Source: Pseudoips prasinana
Lineage: Eukaryota > Arthropoda > Insecta > Lepidoptera > Nolidae
Length of the DNA: 64,000 bases
Reading direction: 5' to 3'
Assembly: GCA_951640165.1 (NCBI GenBank)
Contig: OX621241.1
Location: 10,049,001 to 10,113,000 of the forward strand
This document shows positions 46,425 through 55,988 of the stretch, piece after piece. Numbering within the stretch: position 1 is the stretch's first letter; every line of letters starts with the position of its first letter. Made by a program: the position numbers and the translations under genes. The notes under the pieces are model-generated. The model was not told the DNA's origin, did not search any database, and was given only the letters and a program-made list of their open reading frames with translations.

Positions 46425-46955
46425 GAATTGGTTGAGTTAAGAATAGTTTAGAAGTACCTAGATAGTAGCGATAACGAAATTTAGCCTTTAATCACTCCAT
46501 AATTTCCAAAGCGAAAAGTAATTTATATATATATATATATATAGGTAAGGTAAGGTTAAGGCTTCACAAGACTTGCAATAGTTGTGAAAGCAGTTTCAGG
46601 TAGGTATATATAAAAGCAACAGGTGTTAAGAAAGAAATATATGCTGTACATTTGCCAGTTTCCTTATTGGTGAAAAAGGTATTTGAGATACCATAACAAA
46701 TTACGTGTGGGTGTTGGTTTTCTAGACTAATCCTACCACCAAATCATACAGGGGTTGGTTGGCAACTAACTTTTGTCTGCGTCCGGTAAGAAAGTAATTA
46801 GGTACCTACTTTGAAACTAGTCAAGACTTACCTATATGTGCATATGCCTACAATCCACATATTGACTTGTCAGCTAAACGAGGGTTAGACCAAGGAATTT
46901 ACTTACAAATTCCTTTAGATAGACGGAATACGTGCAACATATATTATTTCATGTA
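46425..46955. other. Spacer between copia A and the long-TIR element
   Basis: AT-rich with a short (TA)8 run near 46527-46542. No gene or recognisable repeat. Confidence 0.4.
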
Positions 46956-46964
46956 GAGTTATTG

Positions 46965-47445
46965 GTGTGCGTCACGATTGCTCCGCCACGTTATCCAAAC
47001 AGAAAAAGAAATCGCTATATTTTTGTCAAAATTAGTCAAAATCGAAAGGAACAAACCAAAACTTTGTCAAAGCAGAAATAAAGATGTTACAGGGGTTTTA
47101 AGTTGGCCGCGCGAACGTAACGTGCACGATTGCGCGGCCATGGAGATCTTAGTAACTACTTGGGATAGAGATCTAAATCTTTTTGTTAATTGAACATTTC
47201 ATTTGTCAACAATTGTCAAAAAAGAATTATAAGACTAAGATCAATATTTCACGAAATATTCACCTTGGAAGTTATGGCCGCGCAATCGTGCACTTGATGT
47301 TTCTTTAAACTCGATTATTTCTTAAAAACTTAAGATATCATGCATTAAAACTGTTACTAGAAGAAAGGTTTTAATATGTCCAAAGTACCGAAAGCATTTA
47401 ATGCCACCAAAGTTTATTTAAACTGACGAAATCAAGGTAAAACAA
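46965..47445 (+). repeat. Left terminal inverted repeat of the long-TIR element
   Basis: Pairs with 53710-54158 and, across the copia B insertion, with about 48388-48416. It contains three copies of GGCCGCGCAATCGT or close variants, including one as part of a GC-rich near-palindrome at about 47104-47140 ('ggccgcgcgaacgtaacg' ... 'cgattgcgcggcc'). Confidence 0.92.
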
Positions 47446-47924
47446 AAGTTACGTGGCCGCGCAATCGTAACGTTACTTTGAACGCTGATATCTCATTATC
47501 TATAATTGTTAGGATTTCGGTGTTAACATCCATTTATTCGCAATATTAGCCTAATCAGATTGGCATAGCATTTTAACCTCAGGACAATTTTCTACGCGTG
47601 TAATCTCAAAAATGATGATATCTCTTATAATGTTCGAGTAGAGTGTACATAATTTCTGTTAAATATGGGGATATCTTTTGCTCAACTAGACGAAAATGTA
47701 CCTGTTAGGAACAATTGTTGTAGAAATGGCTAAGATAAGACAGTTTAATACAATATTCTTTTCTTTTATACACATGTTCAAATCATGCCATACAAAACAA
47801 GTTTTCACCACTGTTTTCACCACATGACCCGACATTGCTGCTTGTACGCCAGTAATTTATCTACACATATAATAAAATCGTAGGAATGTCAAAACTGTAC
47901 ATTGAATGTTATTTAAAAAGGATA

Positions 47925-48154
47925 CTTGGGGCGTGATCTACAATCAACATCGAAGCCAAAAAAATAGTTTTTAGAATTTTTGTCTGTTTATCTGTAATGT
48001 ATATCCGGGCTAAACTCAAAAAGTACTGCATGAATATTACTAAGAGGTCGGGTCAACATAAAGGCTACATATTATCACGCTATCACCTACGGGGGAGGGG
48101 CTGTGCTTATTTATAAAATTTAACGCGGGTAAAACCGCGGGGCACAGCTAGTCT
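47925..48154 (-). repeat. Inverted copy of the 'actagctgtgcccgcg' repeat inside the long-TIR element
   Basis: Ends 'cgcggggcacagctagt', the reverse complement of the start of the repeat at 5763. It contains 'atccgggctaaactcaaaaa' and 'tacgggggaggggctgtgct'. It accounts for part of the interior that otherwise looks unique. Confidence 0.65.
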
Positions 48155-48416
48155 ATTATATGTTTGTAAAGTACCCCGCGACACAGGGATTAGATTGCCA
48201 AGTGTGGGCGTTGTCTTTTTAAAACGAAAAGAAAAAAAAGAAAAGAATTTAAGATGTGCTCGGTTAATAGGCAGTAATATAACAATTATGAACTCAAAGC
48301 TACGTGTGATGATTGTAGAACTGACTCGAGCGAAGAGACTCTACCTACGGAATAGCAATTCTATTTATTTTCATTTTGAGAGAAAAATCTTTTGCCTTGA
48401 TTTCGTCAGTTTAAAT

Positions 48417-48582
48417 TGTTAAAACTGGCCACTAAGTCCATAGACTGAGATGAAGAATAAACGGACTACATATTGCTAGGATACTGTTTATATTGCTATC
48501 ATGGTTTTTTCCATCTCTTGTGTCAATCAATTATATTAATGTGCTAATTAATTATATCCACTGCGTTATATCTACCTTAACA
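48417..48582 (+). repeat. Copia B 5' LTR
   Basis: 166 bp. Contains AATAAA near 48455 as likely poly-A signal. The only differences from the 3' LTR are four substitutions. Confidence 0.97.
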
Positions 48583-48596
48583 GGTTATGGGCCCAG
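48583..48596 (+). other. Copia B primer-binding site (initiator tRNA-Met type)
   Basis: ggttatgggcccag begins at the first base after the LTR. Drosophila copia is known to prime from an internal cut of initiator tRNA-Met with the same sequence type. Confidence 0.9.
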
Positions 48597-48629
48597 ATCG
48601 CGATATATTTTAATTAGTGAAGATTAATA

Positions 48630-49494
48630 ATGGAAGGCCTAAATAAGGCAAGAATTGGAGACCTCAAAGGGAAGGAGAATTGGTCTACTTGGAGGTACAA
48701 GATGTGTATTCTTTTGAGGGGCATTCAAGGGGCTATGGAGATTGTTGATGGACAACTCACGAAACCATCGTTACCAGAAGAAGCAGAAGAGGCGGAGGTA
48801 AAGGCATATAGAGTAAAATTAGATACCTATATTAAGGCGGAGACCAATGCTTTGATCCTACTTACGACTAATATGGCAGAAGAAATATTAGAAATGGTGA
48901 TGAGGTTCACGACCGCAAGAGAGGTCTGGCTTGAACTCCACAGAGATTATTTGACGGGCAGTCTGAAGATCAAGCGTACAATTTATGTATGAAGTTTTTT
49001 AGTTATAGAAAAGAACCAAGTGAAAATGTCAGTGTACATATGACAAAACTCAAAAATCTATGGAGTGGACTGAACAAGGAGATCAGTACTGAAGCTAGTA
49101 TGAAGACTTTACCAGATCTACTACTCATATGTAAGATCCTTGATACCCTAGATCCATATGTTTCTTTGCGTTCAAGTCAAGCTGGTTACTTTTATCGAAA
49201 GAAGAGAGAACTATAGAAAACTTACCTAGTCATTTGTGTGCGCATGAGAGGGCGTTATCAAGTAAAGATAGCGAACCTAGTCAAGAGGTTCCCATTACTA
49301 ATATGCCAAGTAAAGGCCGTATTAAGAAAAATGATAAGAAGAAGAGATATGACAATATGAAGTGTCATTATTGTAAAGGGATGGGGCACCGTGTGAGATT
49401 CTATGAGAAGTGGATTAGAGACGGCCACCAAAACAAAGTAACACTTCATCTTCCTCTAACTCGGGAGCGAATATGTCACTCACCTTGTCAGTAA
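48630..49494 (+). pseudogene. Copia B gag with zinc knuckle (frameshifted)
   Basis: Starts with MEGLNKARIGDLKGKENWST about 35 bp after the PBS. GKENWSTW and FTTAREVWLELHRDY are typical of copia gag. A shift near 48990 moves to the next segment (EPSENVSVHMTKLKNLWSGL), and another near 49216 to the knuckle CHYCKGMGHRVRFYEKW, in which the last Cys of CX2CX4HX4C has become Tyr. Confidence 0.9.
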
Positions 49495-50640
49495 ATGTGA
49501 TGACCTTAGAATATGACTTAGAAAATTGGTACGTAGACAATGGAGTAACTAGCCATGTTACGAATCAAGAGATATTTATCATACATTTGAAGAATTTAAT
49601 GATTCACATACGGTTACAACCGCAGCTGCAGATGGTAATAGCGTTCAAGCTGTTGGAAAAGGAACGGTTGAGATAGAATCGAAATTGAAAGGCAAATTGA
49701 TAAAGACAAATCTAAGTAATGTATGGTATGGTGCCAAGTCTTCGAAAGAACCTTTTCTCCGTGTTGCCTGCACAAGATAAAGTATGCACGAGCACTTTTA
49801 CCTCAGTTACAGAAACATGTCATTTTTCAGTTGGAGGTGAAATACAACTTGTAGGACATAGAGATCGAAATGGAAGCTTGTACAAATTAAATGTTAAAAG
49901 TATTGTGCCAGATGTACAAGTATGCTCCGTATCTCCCAGTAGTTTGATGCAGCTTTACCATGAAAGACTAGCTTATCAGAATAAACGGCATGTGAAAGGT
50001 GTAATAGAGAAGGAATTGGGTCTAAAGCTGACTCTTGACAAAGAGCTTTGTAAGGGTTGCGTATATGGTAAGACGCACCGGCAAAAATTTGGGACCAGAG
50101 AGAGAGCTACTCAACAAGGAGAGTTGATACATGCCGATGTATGTGGCCCATTCGTAAGTTCCTATCAAAATCATCGCTATTTTGTACTGTTCAAAGATGA
50201 TTTTTCCGCATTCCTATATGTTTACTTCATGAAAACTAAAGACAAAGTTAAAGAAAAGTTAACGCAAATGATTGCTGAAACTAAGACTATCGGACATAGG
50301 ATTCGAACCTTTCTGTGTGATAATGGAGGTGAATTTAATAATGATGCCATCAAAGATATCCTAAGGAAAAATGGGATTCAACAACGTTTCATTACGCCTT
50401 ACACACCGGAACAGAATGGCTGTAGTGAGCGGGAAAATAGAACGTTAGTTGAAGCAGCAAGATCATGGTCATATGAGATATGGTCATGAAAAATTACCTC
50501 AGGCGCTATGGGCGGAAATGGTTAACACAGCGGCTTACATCCTAAACAGAACAGGTGCAACGAAAATAGAAAATAAGTCACCTTATGAACTATGGTTTGG
50601 AAAGAAACAAAACTTAAAGCATTTAAGAATTATCGGCCGA
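49473..50640 (+). pseudogene. Copia B protease and integrase (interrupted)
   Basis: The protease motif reads WYVDNGVTSHV, where copia elements usually have D-(S/N)-G-A-(S/T). Integrase shows LYHERLAYQNKRHV (zinc domain), LIHADVCGPF (first Asp), FLCDNGGEFNN (second Asp) and TPYTPEQNGCSERENRTLVE (catalytic Glu). A short frameshift near 50470 precedes MVNTAAYILNRTGATK. The reading frame ends abruptly at about 50630 in LKHLRIIG, where foreign GC-rich sequence begins. Confidence 0.9.
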
Positions 50641-50736
50641 AGCCGAAGCTGCGGTGGTGAGCGTTAAAACCATCTGCAACGATAAGCTCGCGTGGGCCCG
50701 CCCAAACCCCGCAGCGCCGGAGCCGTGACAGAAACA

Positions 50737-50841
50737 ATGCCTGCTGCATGTCGCATGCCTGCTTATATGTTGCATGCCTGCATGCTTGTTGCATGCTGCA
50801 TGCCTGCTTGTATGCTGCACGCCTGCTTGCATGCTGCATGC
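50737..50841. repeat. Minisatellite array, unit 'tgcatgcctgcttgcatg'
   Basis: About six imperfect units with variants of 'gcatgcctgcttgcatgctgc'-type words. It ends directly against a run of eleven T, which is the poly-A of the minus-strand LINE fragment. Confidence 0.9.
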
Positions 50842-51473
50842 CTTTTTTTTTTTTGCATAGTGGAAATGCATTAAACTTACGCATACCTACCCGCCGCTTG
50901 GGGGGCGACGGGTTATGTGGGACTCTCCGGGCTAGTCCCGGGATACGCACTAAAACCACCATGGTAGCCAGCCTCACAATGGCTGTAGCGGGGGGTCTGG
51001 GTACTCGTGAACGATCTCGCCAGTACCCCCGCTGTACACTGAGCGTCTGAGACTCTCCTCCGGGGACGGGAGGGGGCCAAATGCCTCCTCCCCTCCCCTT
51101 CACGCACAAGCGCGTTTAGGCAACCTGAGCTACAGCAGGTTACCTCTTCCCGGGACCGCTTATGTAAGACGACTGGAGTGCCCCTCCTCCAAACGCCAGC
51201 GGTCCCAGGGGCGACGACAAGCCGGGGAGAAGCCAGCCGGACGCCGCATACTCTCTCGCGCTGAGATTAGCTCCCAGCGCCGGCGCCGATGAAGCGGATA
51301 TTAGTGTCAATATCCAGTTCATCGGCGCCGTCTCGCTCTCCTGCGGGAGGGATCGCTGCGCTCCCTCTCGCGCTCGGCGGCCTCCTTCTTGAGCATAACA
51401 GCTTCACAGAATGAGGTCACCGCGTTCCATCCGGTTGTCGCCGCCAGCATAGCCGAAACCACTGCTGGCAGCG
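50842..51473 (-). mobile_element. R1-type LINE 3' end embedded in the minisatellite
   Basis: On the minus strand the segment begins with an ORF2 C-terminus containing WNAVTSFCEAVMLKKEAAER and a basic RRRARRRR tail ending near 51319. It continues through about 450 bp of GC-rich 3' UTR and ends in poly-A (T run at 50842-50852). A Trp...FCE.VM.KKEAAER tail is typical of R1-clade ORF2 ends in Lepidoptera, by memory. Minisatellite units flank both ends, so it looks inserted within the array, 5'-truncated. Confidence 0.75.
51281..51330. repeat. 50-bp two-part hairpin in the LINE 3' end
   Basis: cggcgccgatgaa (51281-51293) pairs with ttcatcggcgccg (51318-51330). Inside it ggatatt pairs with aatatcc. 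The ORF2 stop codon falls within this stem on the minus strand. It may be a 3' UTR structure recognised by the LINE reverse transcriptase; this is inference. Confidence 0.85.
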
Positions 51474-51660
51474 TGCATGCTACATGCCTGCTTGTATGCT
51501 GCATGCCTGCTTGCATGTTGCATGCCTGCTTGCATGTTGCTTGCCTGCTTGCATGCTGCATGCCTGCTTGCATGCTGCATGCCTGCTTGCTTGTTGCATG
51601 CCTGATTGCGAGTTGCATGCCTGCTTGCATGTTGCCTGCCTGCTTGCATGCTGCATGCAG
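51474..51660. repeat. Minisatellite array, second block
   Basis: About ten units of the 18-19-bp family, alternating 'gcatgcctgcttgcatg' with ctg/ttg linkers. The array makes artificial Cys-Met-His-rich open frames on both strands, which are not genes. Confidence 0.93.
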
Positions 51661-52016
51661 CCGCCGAGTTTCAGATCCCCACTATTGTTGATTAATCATT
51701 TGGGTTAGGTTAGGTTAAAATTGTGACCAGGGAAACAAAATATTTTTATTCGTATTGTTGATATTTCGAATTATCATTAAGTCGGACTTTTTGTTATTCG
51801 ATCTATTGACGCTCGGTGTTTTGAGAAGAGTAATTATAATCGTAAGGAATATTGAAATATAAGAATTATAAAAATAGGAGTAATGATAAATCGGAGTTGT
51901 AATATTCGGAATTCTGAACCATTCGGATTTATTAAAATCGGTATTTTGAAATTCGTATTTGTGACTGTCGGAATAAAGTTTTTCGTATTAATGTAGTTTA
52001 CCCGGCTGTCAGTGCA

Positions 52017-53544
52017 GATTCCATAACTCCTAATACTTATAAAGAAGCAATAGAGAGTGAGGAGATAATGGAATGGAGGCAGGCTATGCAATGTGAGATG
52101 GAATCTTTAAATAAACTAAAAGTTTGGGAATTACAAAAATTGCCACAAGGTCGGAAAGCCTTACCTTGTAAGGTACAGGATAAAATCGAATCCTGATGGC
52201 TCAATAGATAAGTGTAAAGCTCGGTTAGTCGTTAAAGGTTTTAAACAAATAAAAGGCCGAGATTATGACCAGAATTTTAGCCCGGTAGCTAGGATGGCTA
52301 CAATACGTGCTGTTTTAAGTGTAGCAGCTGAAGAGAATTTACACTTAGTACAATTTGATGTGGCTACAGCATTCCTGAATGGAAATCTTACAGAGGAGAT
52401 ATATTTGCAGCAGCCAGAAGGGTTCAATGATGGCACAACGAGAGTCTGTCGCCTAAAGAAAAGTCTTTATGGTTTAAAACAAGCACCAAGGTGCTGGAAT
52501 GCATGTTTTGCAGAAATTTTGATAGAGCTTGGTTTTAAACAGAATAATGCTGACCCTTGCTTGTACATAAAGAACATAGATGGAAAGAAAATCCTAATAA
52601 CGCTGTATGTTGACGATGGATTAGTTGCTGCATCGAATGCGCAGTTAGCAGCTGATTTCCTCGCAGATTTAGGTAAGAAACTTGAGATTACAGCTAAAGA
52701 CGCTTCGTTTTACTTGGGATTAGAAATAGCACGACTTGAAGATGGAGCTATTAAAATAAACCAAGAAGCTTATATCAAGAGAGTATTAGAGCGCTTTAAT
52801 ATGCAAGACTGTAATCCTGTTAGTACACCGATCGTAAATGGCGATAATGAGGTTGCCCCAGAGAAACAGGGAAAGTCATTTCCTTATCGACAAGCAGTGG
52901 GAGCTTTAGCTTATATCATGATCGGAACGCGACCTGATATAGCATTTGCAGTGGGGGTTGTTTCAAGAAAGTTTGAGAATCCTGATCAAACAGATTGGCT
53001 GAAAGTCAAGAGAATAATGCGTTACCTGAAGGGTACATTATCTTATGGCATTGTATATCACAGAGAGAAGGTGAGCCACATTGACGGCTATAGTGATGCG
53101 GATTACGGTGGTGATCAGTCAACAGGACGATCTACAACTGGTGTCATTTGTAAGTTTGCAGGAGGACCTATATCCTGGTTTAGTAATAGACAAACTTGCG
53201 TCGCACTCTCTACAACAGAATCGGAGATAGTTGCGGCAAGTGAAGGAGCCAAAGAGCTGGTATGGTTAAGAAAGATTTTTAAAGCACTTACAGAAGTAGA
53301 CAAGGTTACGCTTAAGGTGGACGAGGCTGCTATAAAATTAGCGTACAATACAGAGTTCCACAAGAGAACTAAGCATATAAATATTCGTAATTTCTACGTG
53401 AGAGAGGTATTGAATGAGGGAAAGCTTACAGTAGAAAAGGTGCCTTCGTCGTTACAAGTCGCGGATATTCTCACCAAAGCTTTACCCAAAGTCAAGCATA
53501 AAGAGTTTATATATCTCATGGGCTTATTGGAGGGAAAGTGTTAA
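52017..53544 (+). pseudogene. Copia B reverse transcriptase and RNase H
   Basis: Begins around PNTYKEAIES. A small frameshift near 52170 is followed by a long intact frame (52294-53544, 416 aa). RT motifs include QFDVATAFLNGNLTEEIY, SLYGLKQAPRCWN and the catalytic ITLYVDDGLVAAS. RNase H shows YSDADYGGDQSTGRSTTG, VALSTTESEIVAASEGAKEL and HKRTKHINIRNFYVRE. The stop codon TAA is formed by the first bases of the 3' LTR. This half still looks functional and supports recent activity. Confidence 0.93.
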
Positions 53545-53704
53545 AACTGGCCACTAAGTCTATAGACTGAGATGAAGAATAAACGGACTACATATTGCTA
53601 GGATACTGTTTATATTGCTATCATGGTTTTTTCCATCTCTTGTGTCAATCAAATATATTAATGTGCTAACTAATTATATCCACTGCGTTTTATCTACCTT
53701 AACA
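53539..53704 (+). repeat. Copia B 3' LTR
   Basis: 166 bp, preceded by the purine tract gagggaaag and followed by TSD TAAAT (53705-53709). Confidence 0.97.
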
Positions 53705-53709
53705 TAAAT

Positions 53710-54158
53710 AAACTTTGGTGGCATTAAATGCTTTCAGTGCTTTGGACATATTAAATCCTTTCTTCTAGTACCTAACAGTTTTAATGCATGATATCTTAAG
53801 TTTTGAAGAAATAATCGAGATTAAAGAAACATCAAGTGCACGATTGCGCGGCCATAACTTCCAAGGTGAATATTTCGTGAAATATTGATCTTAGTCTTAT
53901 AATTCTTTTTTTGACAATTGTTGACAAATGAATTAACAAAAAGATTTAGATCTCTATCCCAAGTAGTTACTGAGATCTCCATGGCCGCGCAATCGTGCAC
54001 GTAACGTTCGCGCGGCCAACTTAAAACCCCTGTAACTTCTTTATTTCTGCTTTGACAAAGTTTTGGTTTGTTCCTTTCGATTTTGACTAATTTTGACAAA
54101 AAATATAGCGATTTCTTTTTCTGTTCGGATAACGTGGCGGAGCAATCGTGACGCACAC
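53710..54158 (-). repeat. Right terminal inverted repeat of the long-TIR element (outer part)
   Basis: Reverse complement of 46965 to about 47415 with few substitutions and small indels. The inner remainder (gtcagtttaaat and flanks) is on the far side of copia B at about 48388-48416, which shows that copia B inserted into this arm. Confidence 0.93.
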
Positions 54159-54167
54159 GAGTTATTG

Positions 54168-54979
54168 TGTAAGTATAGTTGTCAATCCCATATTGTTAGG
54201 CAGATGGGTCCATACACTACTTTATTATACTAGAGATGGATGGGTCATAGAAGGCGGAGTGATAACACCAGTCTTGCAAGCGGACCCAGCTGTTTGTCAT
54301 TAGATGCTCGTTTGTTGATTTAAGTGAAAATAAAAGGTACCTATGTATGAGAGGTTGGCTCTTATTAAGATACTTGAATACCTAGACCTGGATGCTCAAA
54401 AAGAAGCGCCATCTTTTCTAGGCGTTCGAATATTTATAATAAATTTGTCTTTGTGCTTCATCAGGTATCTCACGCGTACGTAGGTACCTACGGTGTAGAT
54501 TTTACAAATCTGTTACAACAAAACCAATTTTATTTTCGATAGTTCCGCTAGATTTAGCGCGCGTCCACATTTAAGATGCAGATAGAGGGTAAATGTATTA
54601 AGATATACCGTTTGGAGACTTCAACCCTTCGATCAATAATTATTGATCGAAGCTGCAACCCTAAAATTTACAATAAGTACTTAATTACCTACTTTGTCAA
54701 TTCCTAACATTTTTATTATAAGCCTATTTATTAAGACCGGGAGCATTTCTTCAAACTACAACTTACCTACTTCATCCAAAGGCATTTTTCATACCTTGGC
54801 GAAGATAAATACTACTGTATGTAGTGCCTGCTTTTCATTTGTACATACCTATTATATTAAGATATAAAAGTGAAGGGTTTAAATTGATTTATAAGTATAC
54901 AGTAGGTATCCTTATAAAATTAATACTAGGATTTTGCTAACAATGGCCAATTCTAAGGTTCAAAGAATGTAGGTTTCAG
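54168..54979. other. Intergenic, no gene seen
   Basis: AT-rich sequence. A short inverted pair 'ccttcgatcaataattattg' / 'atcgaagctgcaaccc' near 54628-54662 makes a small stem. Nothing coding. Confidence 0.4.
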
Positions 54980-55084
54980 TAAAGGCTGGCGCTAACTGAC
55001 GTTGCGGCACGGCACGACGTGCTTCGGCATACCGAAGCACGTCGTGTCGTCCCGTGCCGCGACGTCAGTCATCGCTAGCCTTTA
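54980..55084. mobile_element. 105-bp GC-rich foldback MITE
   Basis: Starts TAAAGGCTGGCG and ends CGCTAGCCTTTA. The halves pair over almost the full length, with a centre cgaagcac/gtgcttcg. TA at both outer ends may be the target duplication of a Tc1/mariner-type element, but TA is also simply common here. Sharply GC-rich against AT-rich flanks. Confidence 0.8.
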
Positions 55085-55982
55085 AAATTAATCGTGCGAT
55101 GCCTAACTATTGAACTAGTTTCGTTCTGCGCGGATCCGAAATTGGTTGTGTAGTTATGATCGACTGGGATTAGTATCAATAGCAGTTCTTGCTGAAGATT
55201 AAGACAGACTAATACGAACTGATAGGTTAAAGAAAAAATCTGGATGCATCATTTACAATTAATTTAGCTGTCATAATCCTGTGACCTGTCTCGTCAGACG
55301 CTATTGGGAATTAGGACTACCGCAGCGTGCTTAGGCTCAAGTCATAATGCTTTGCGACATCATGCGGCGGAAGAATAATTGTATCGAAATAAATTAATAT
55401 GAATTCTAAACTCCATGAAATAAGGATAAAAATAACTTGATCAAAAACCCTTTGCCAAGCCGCGACGTCTCAGCGCAGGCCCTAAAAGACAAAATTCAAT
55501 AGACGTTCATTTGCATACAGATTACGAAAAACTTCCGAAACGTAATTTAATCTATGAATTACATGGTTTATTGTTTCGTATGCAATATCTATTAGTAAAT
55601 AATCGAATACGACATGTATTCTATAGTGATTTTATATAAGTAACGAAGCCTTGTCAATGGGACATACGAAATGTTTTATTTCTTTGGGCCTTTAAAATAT
55701 TCACCCGCGGAGGGCATACGGAACATGTTGATTTTATTGCAGGGAAATAATAAATCGAGTCAGTAGCATCTAGAATTAAGATATATCCAAGATAGATATA
55801 TAAGGAATGATGGAGATCTCGTAAAATAATAATTCACTATTACTCTAAATGCCTAAAAACGCACTTCGCAATCGATGTTCTTTATTACCTACCAACACTA
55901 CTTGATACGTTCTGTGTTGCCTTTAAATTGTGTATTTAGAAAATTAACATAATATAAATAAAACAATTGTCGTTTATAACGA
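55085..55982. other. Intergenic, no gene seen
   Basis: AT-rich sequence to the left of the SERCA 3' end. No protein motif on either strand. Confidence 0.4.
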
Positions 55983-55988
55983 TTTATT
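55983..55988 (-). terminator. Candidate poly-A signal for the distal SERCA 3' UTR
   Basis: AATAAA on the minus strand about 470 bp downstream of the distal alternative stop codon at 56454-56456. It is the first clear hexamer at a sensible distance. Cleavage would fall near 55960-55975. Confidence 0.45.

Larger units (their letters stand above)
50630..52000. other. Foreign composite segment replacing the copia B integrase-RT linker
   Basis: Four parts: GC-rich DNA (50630-50736), a minisatellite array (50737-50841), an R1-type LINE 3' end on the minus strand (about 50842-51473), a second array (51474-51660), and an AT-rich tail with recurring ttcg/tcgg words (51661-52000). No TSD brackets it. 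Copia integrase stops at LRIIG and resumes at PNTYKEAIES, so the normal linker of roughly 150 codons is missing. That means replacement with deletion, or a misjoined assembly. Confidence 0.7.
48417..53704 (+). mobile_element. Copia-type LTR retrotransposon B (young, interrupted)
   Basis: LTRs of 166 bp (48417-48582 and 53539-53704) start TGTTAAAACTGG and end CTTAACA. They differ at 4 positions (about 2.4%) with no indels. TSD TAAAT at 48412-48416 and 53705-53709. A perfect initiator-tRNA-Met PBS follows the 5' LTR. Gag, protease, integrase, RT and RNase H occur in copia order. The element sits in the right TIR of the long-TIR transposon. Its centre (about 50630-52000) is replaced by foreign sequence, and the gag/protease part has frameshifts, so it is not autonomous now. 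Confidence 0.95.
46965..54158. mobile_element. Mutator-like/foldback-like DNA transposon with ~480-bp TIRs, split by copia B
   Basis: Ends are GTGTGCGTCACGATTGC and its exact reverse complement. A perfect 9-bp TSD GAGTTATTG lies at 46956-46964 and 54159-54167. Removing copia B and its TSD leaves about 1.9 kb: two TIRs of about 480 bp flanking roughly 940 bp without a transposase-like frame. Nine-base TSDs with long TIRs are characteristic of MULEs and of foldback elements. The TIRs look about 97% identical by eye. Superfamily assignment is inference from TSD length and TIR form. Confidence 0.88.

Noticed and set aside
50640..50705. Minus-strand VADGFNAHHRSFG resembling a LINE endonuclease motif (GDFNAHH)
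   Set aside because: It is a single short match, lacks the other endonuclease motifs and lies on the wrong side of the LINE C-terminus. Too weak to call.
51474..51660. Possible CRISPR-like array
   Set aside because: Units are contiguous without unique spacers, there are no cas genes, and the genome is eukaryotic; it is a minisatellite.
51319..51708. Overlapping open frames rich in Cys, Met, His and Ala
   Set aside because: They are translations of the 18-bp minisatellite. Only the LINE ORF2 tail next to it (WNAVTSFCEAVM) is protein-derived.
51702..51716. Interstitial telomere array (TTAGG)n
   Set aside because: Only about two and a half units; too short to claim telomeric origin.
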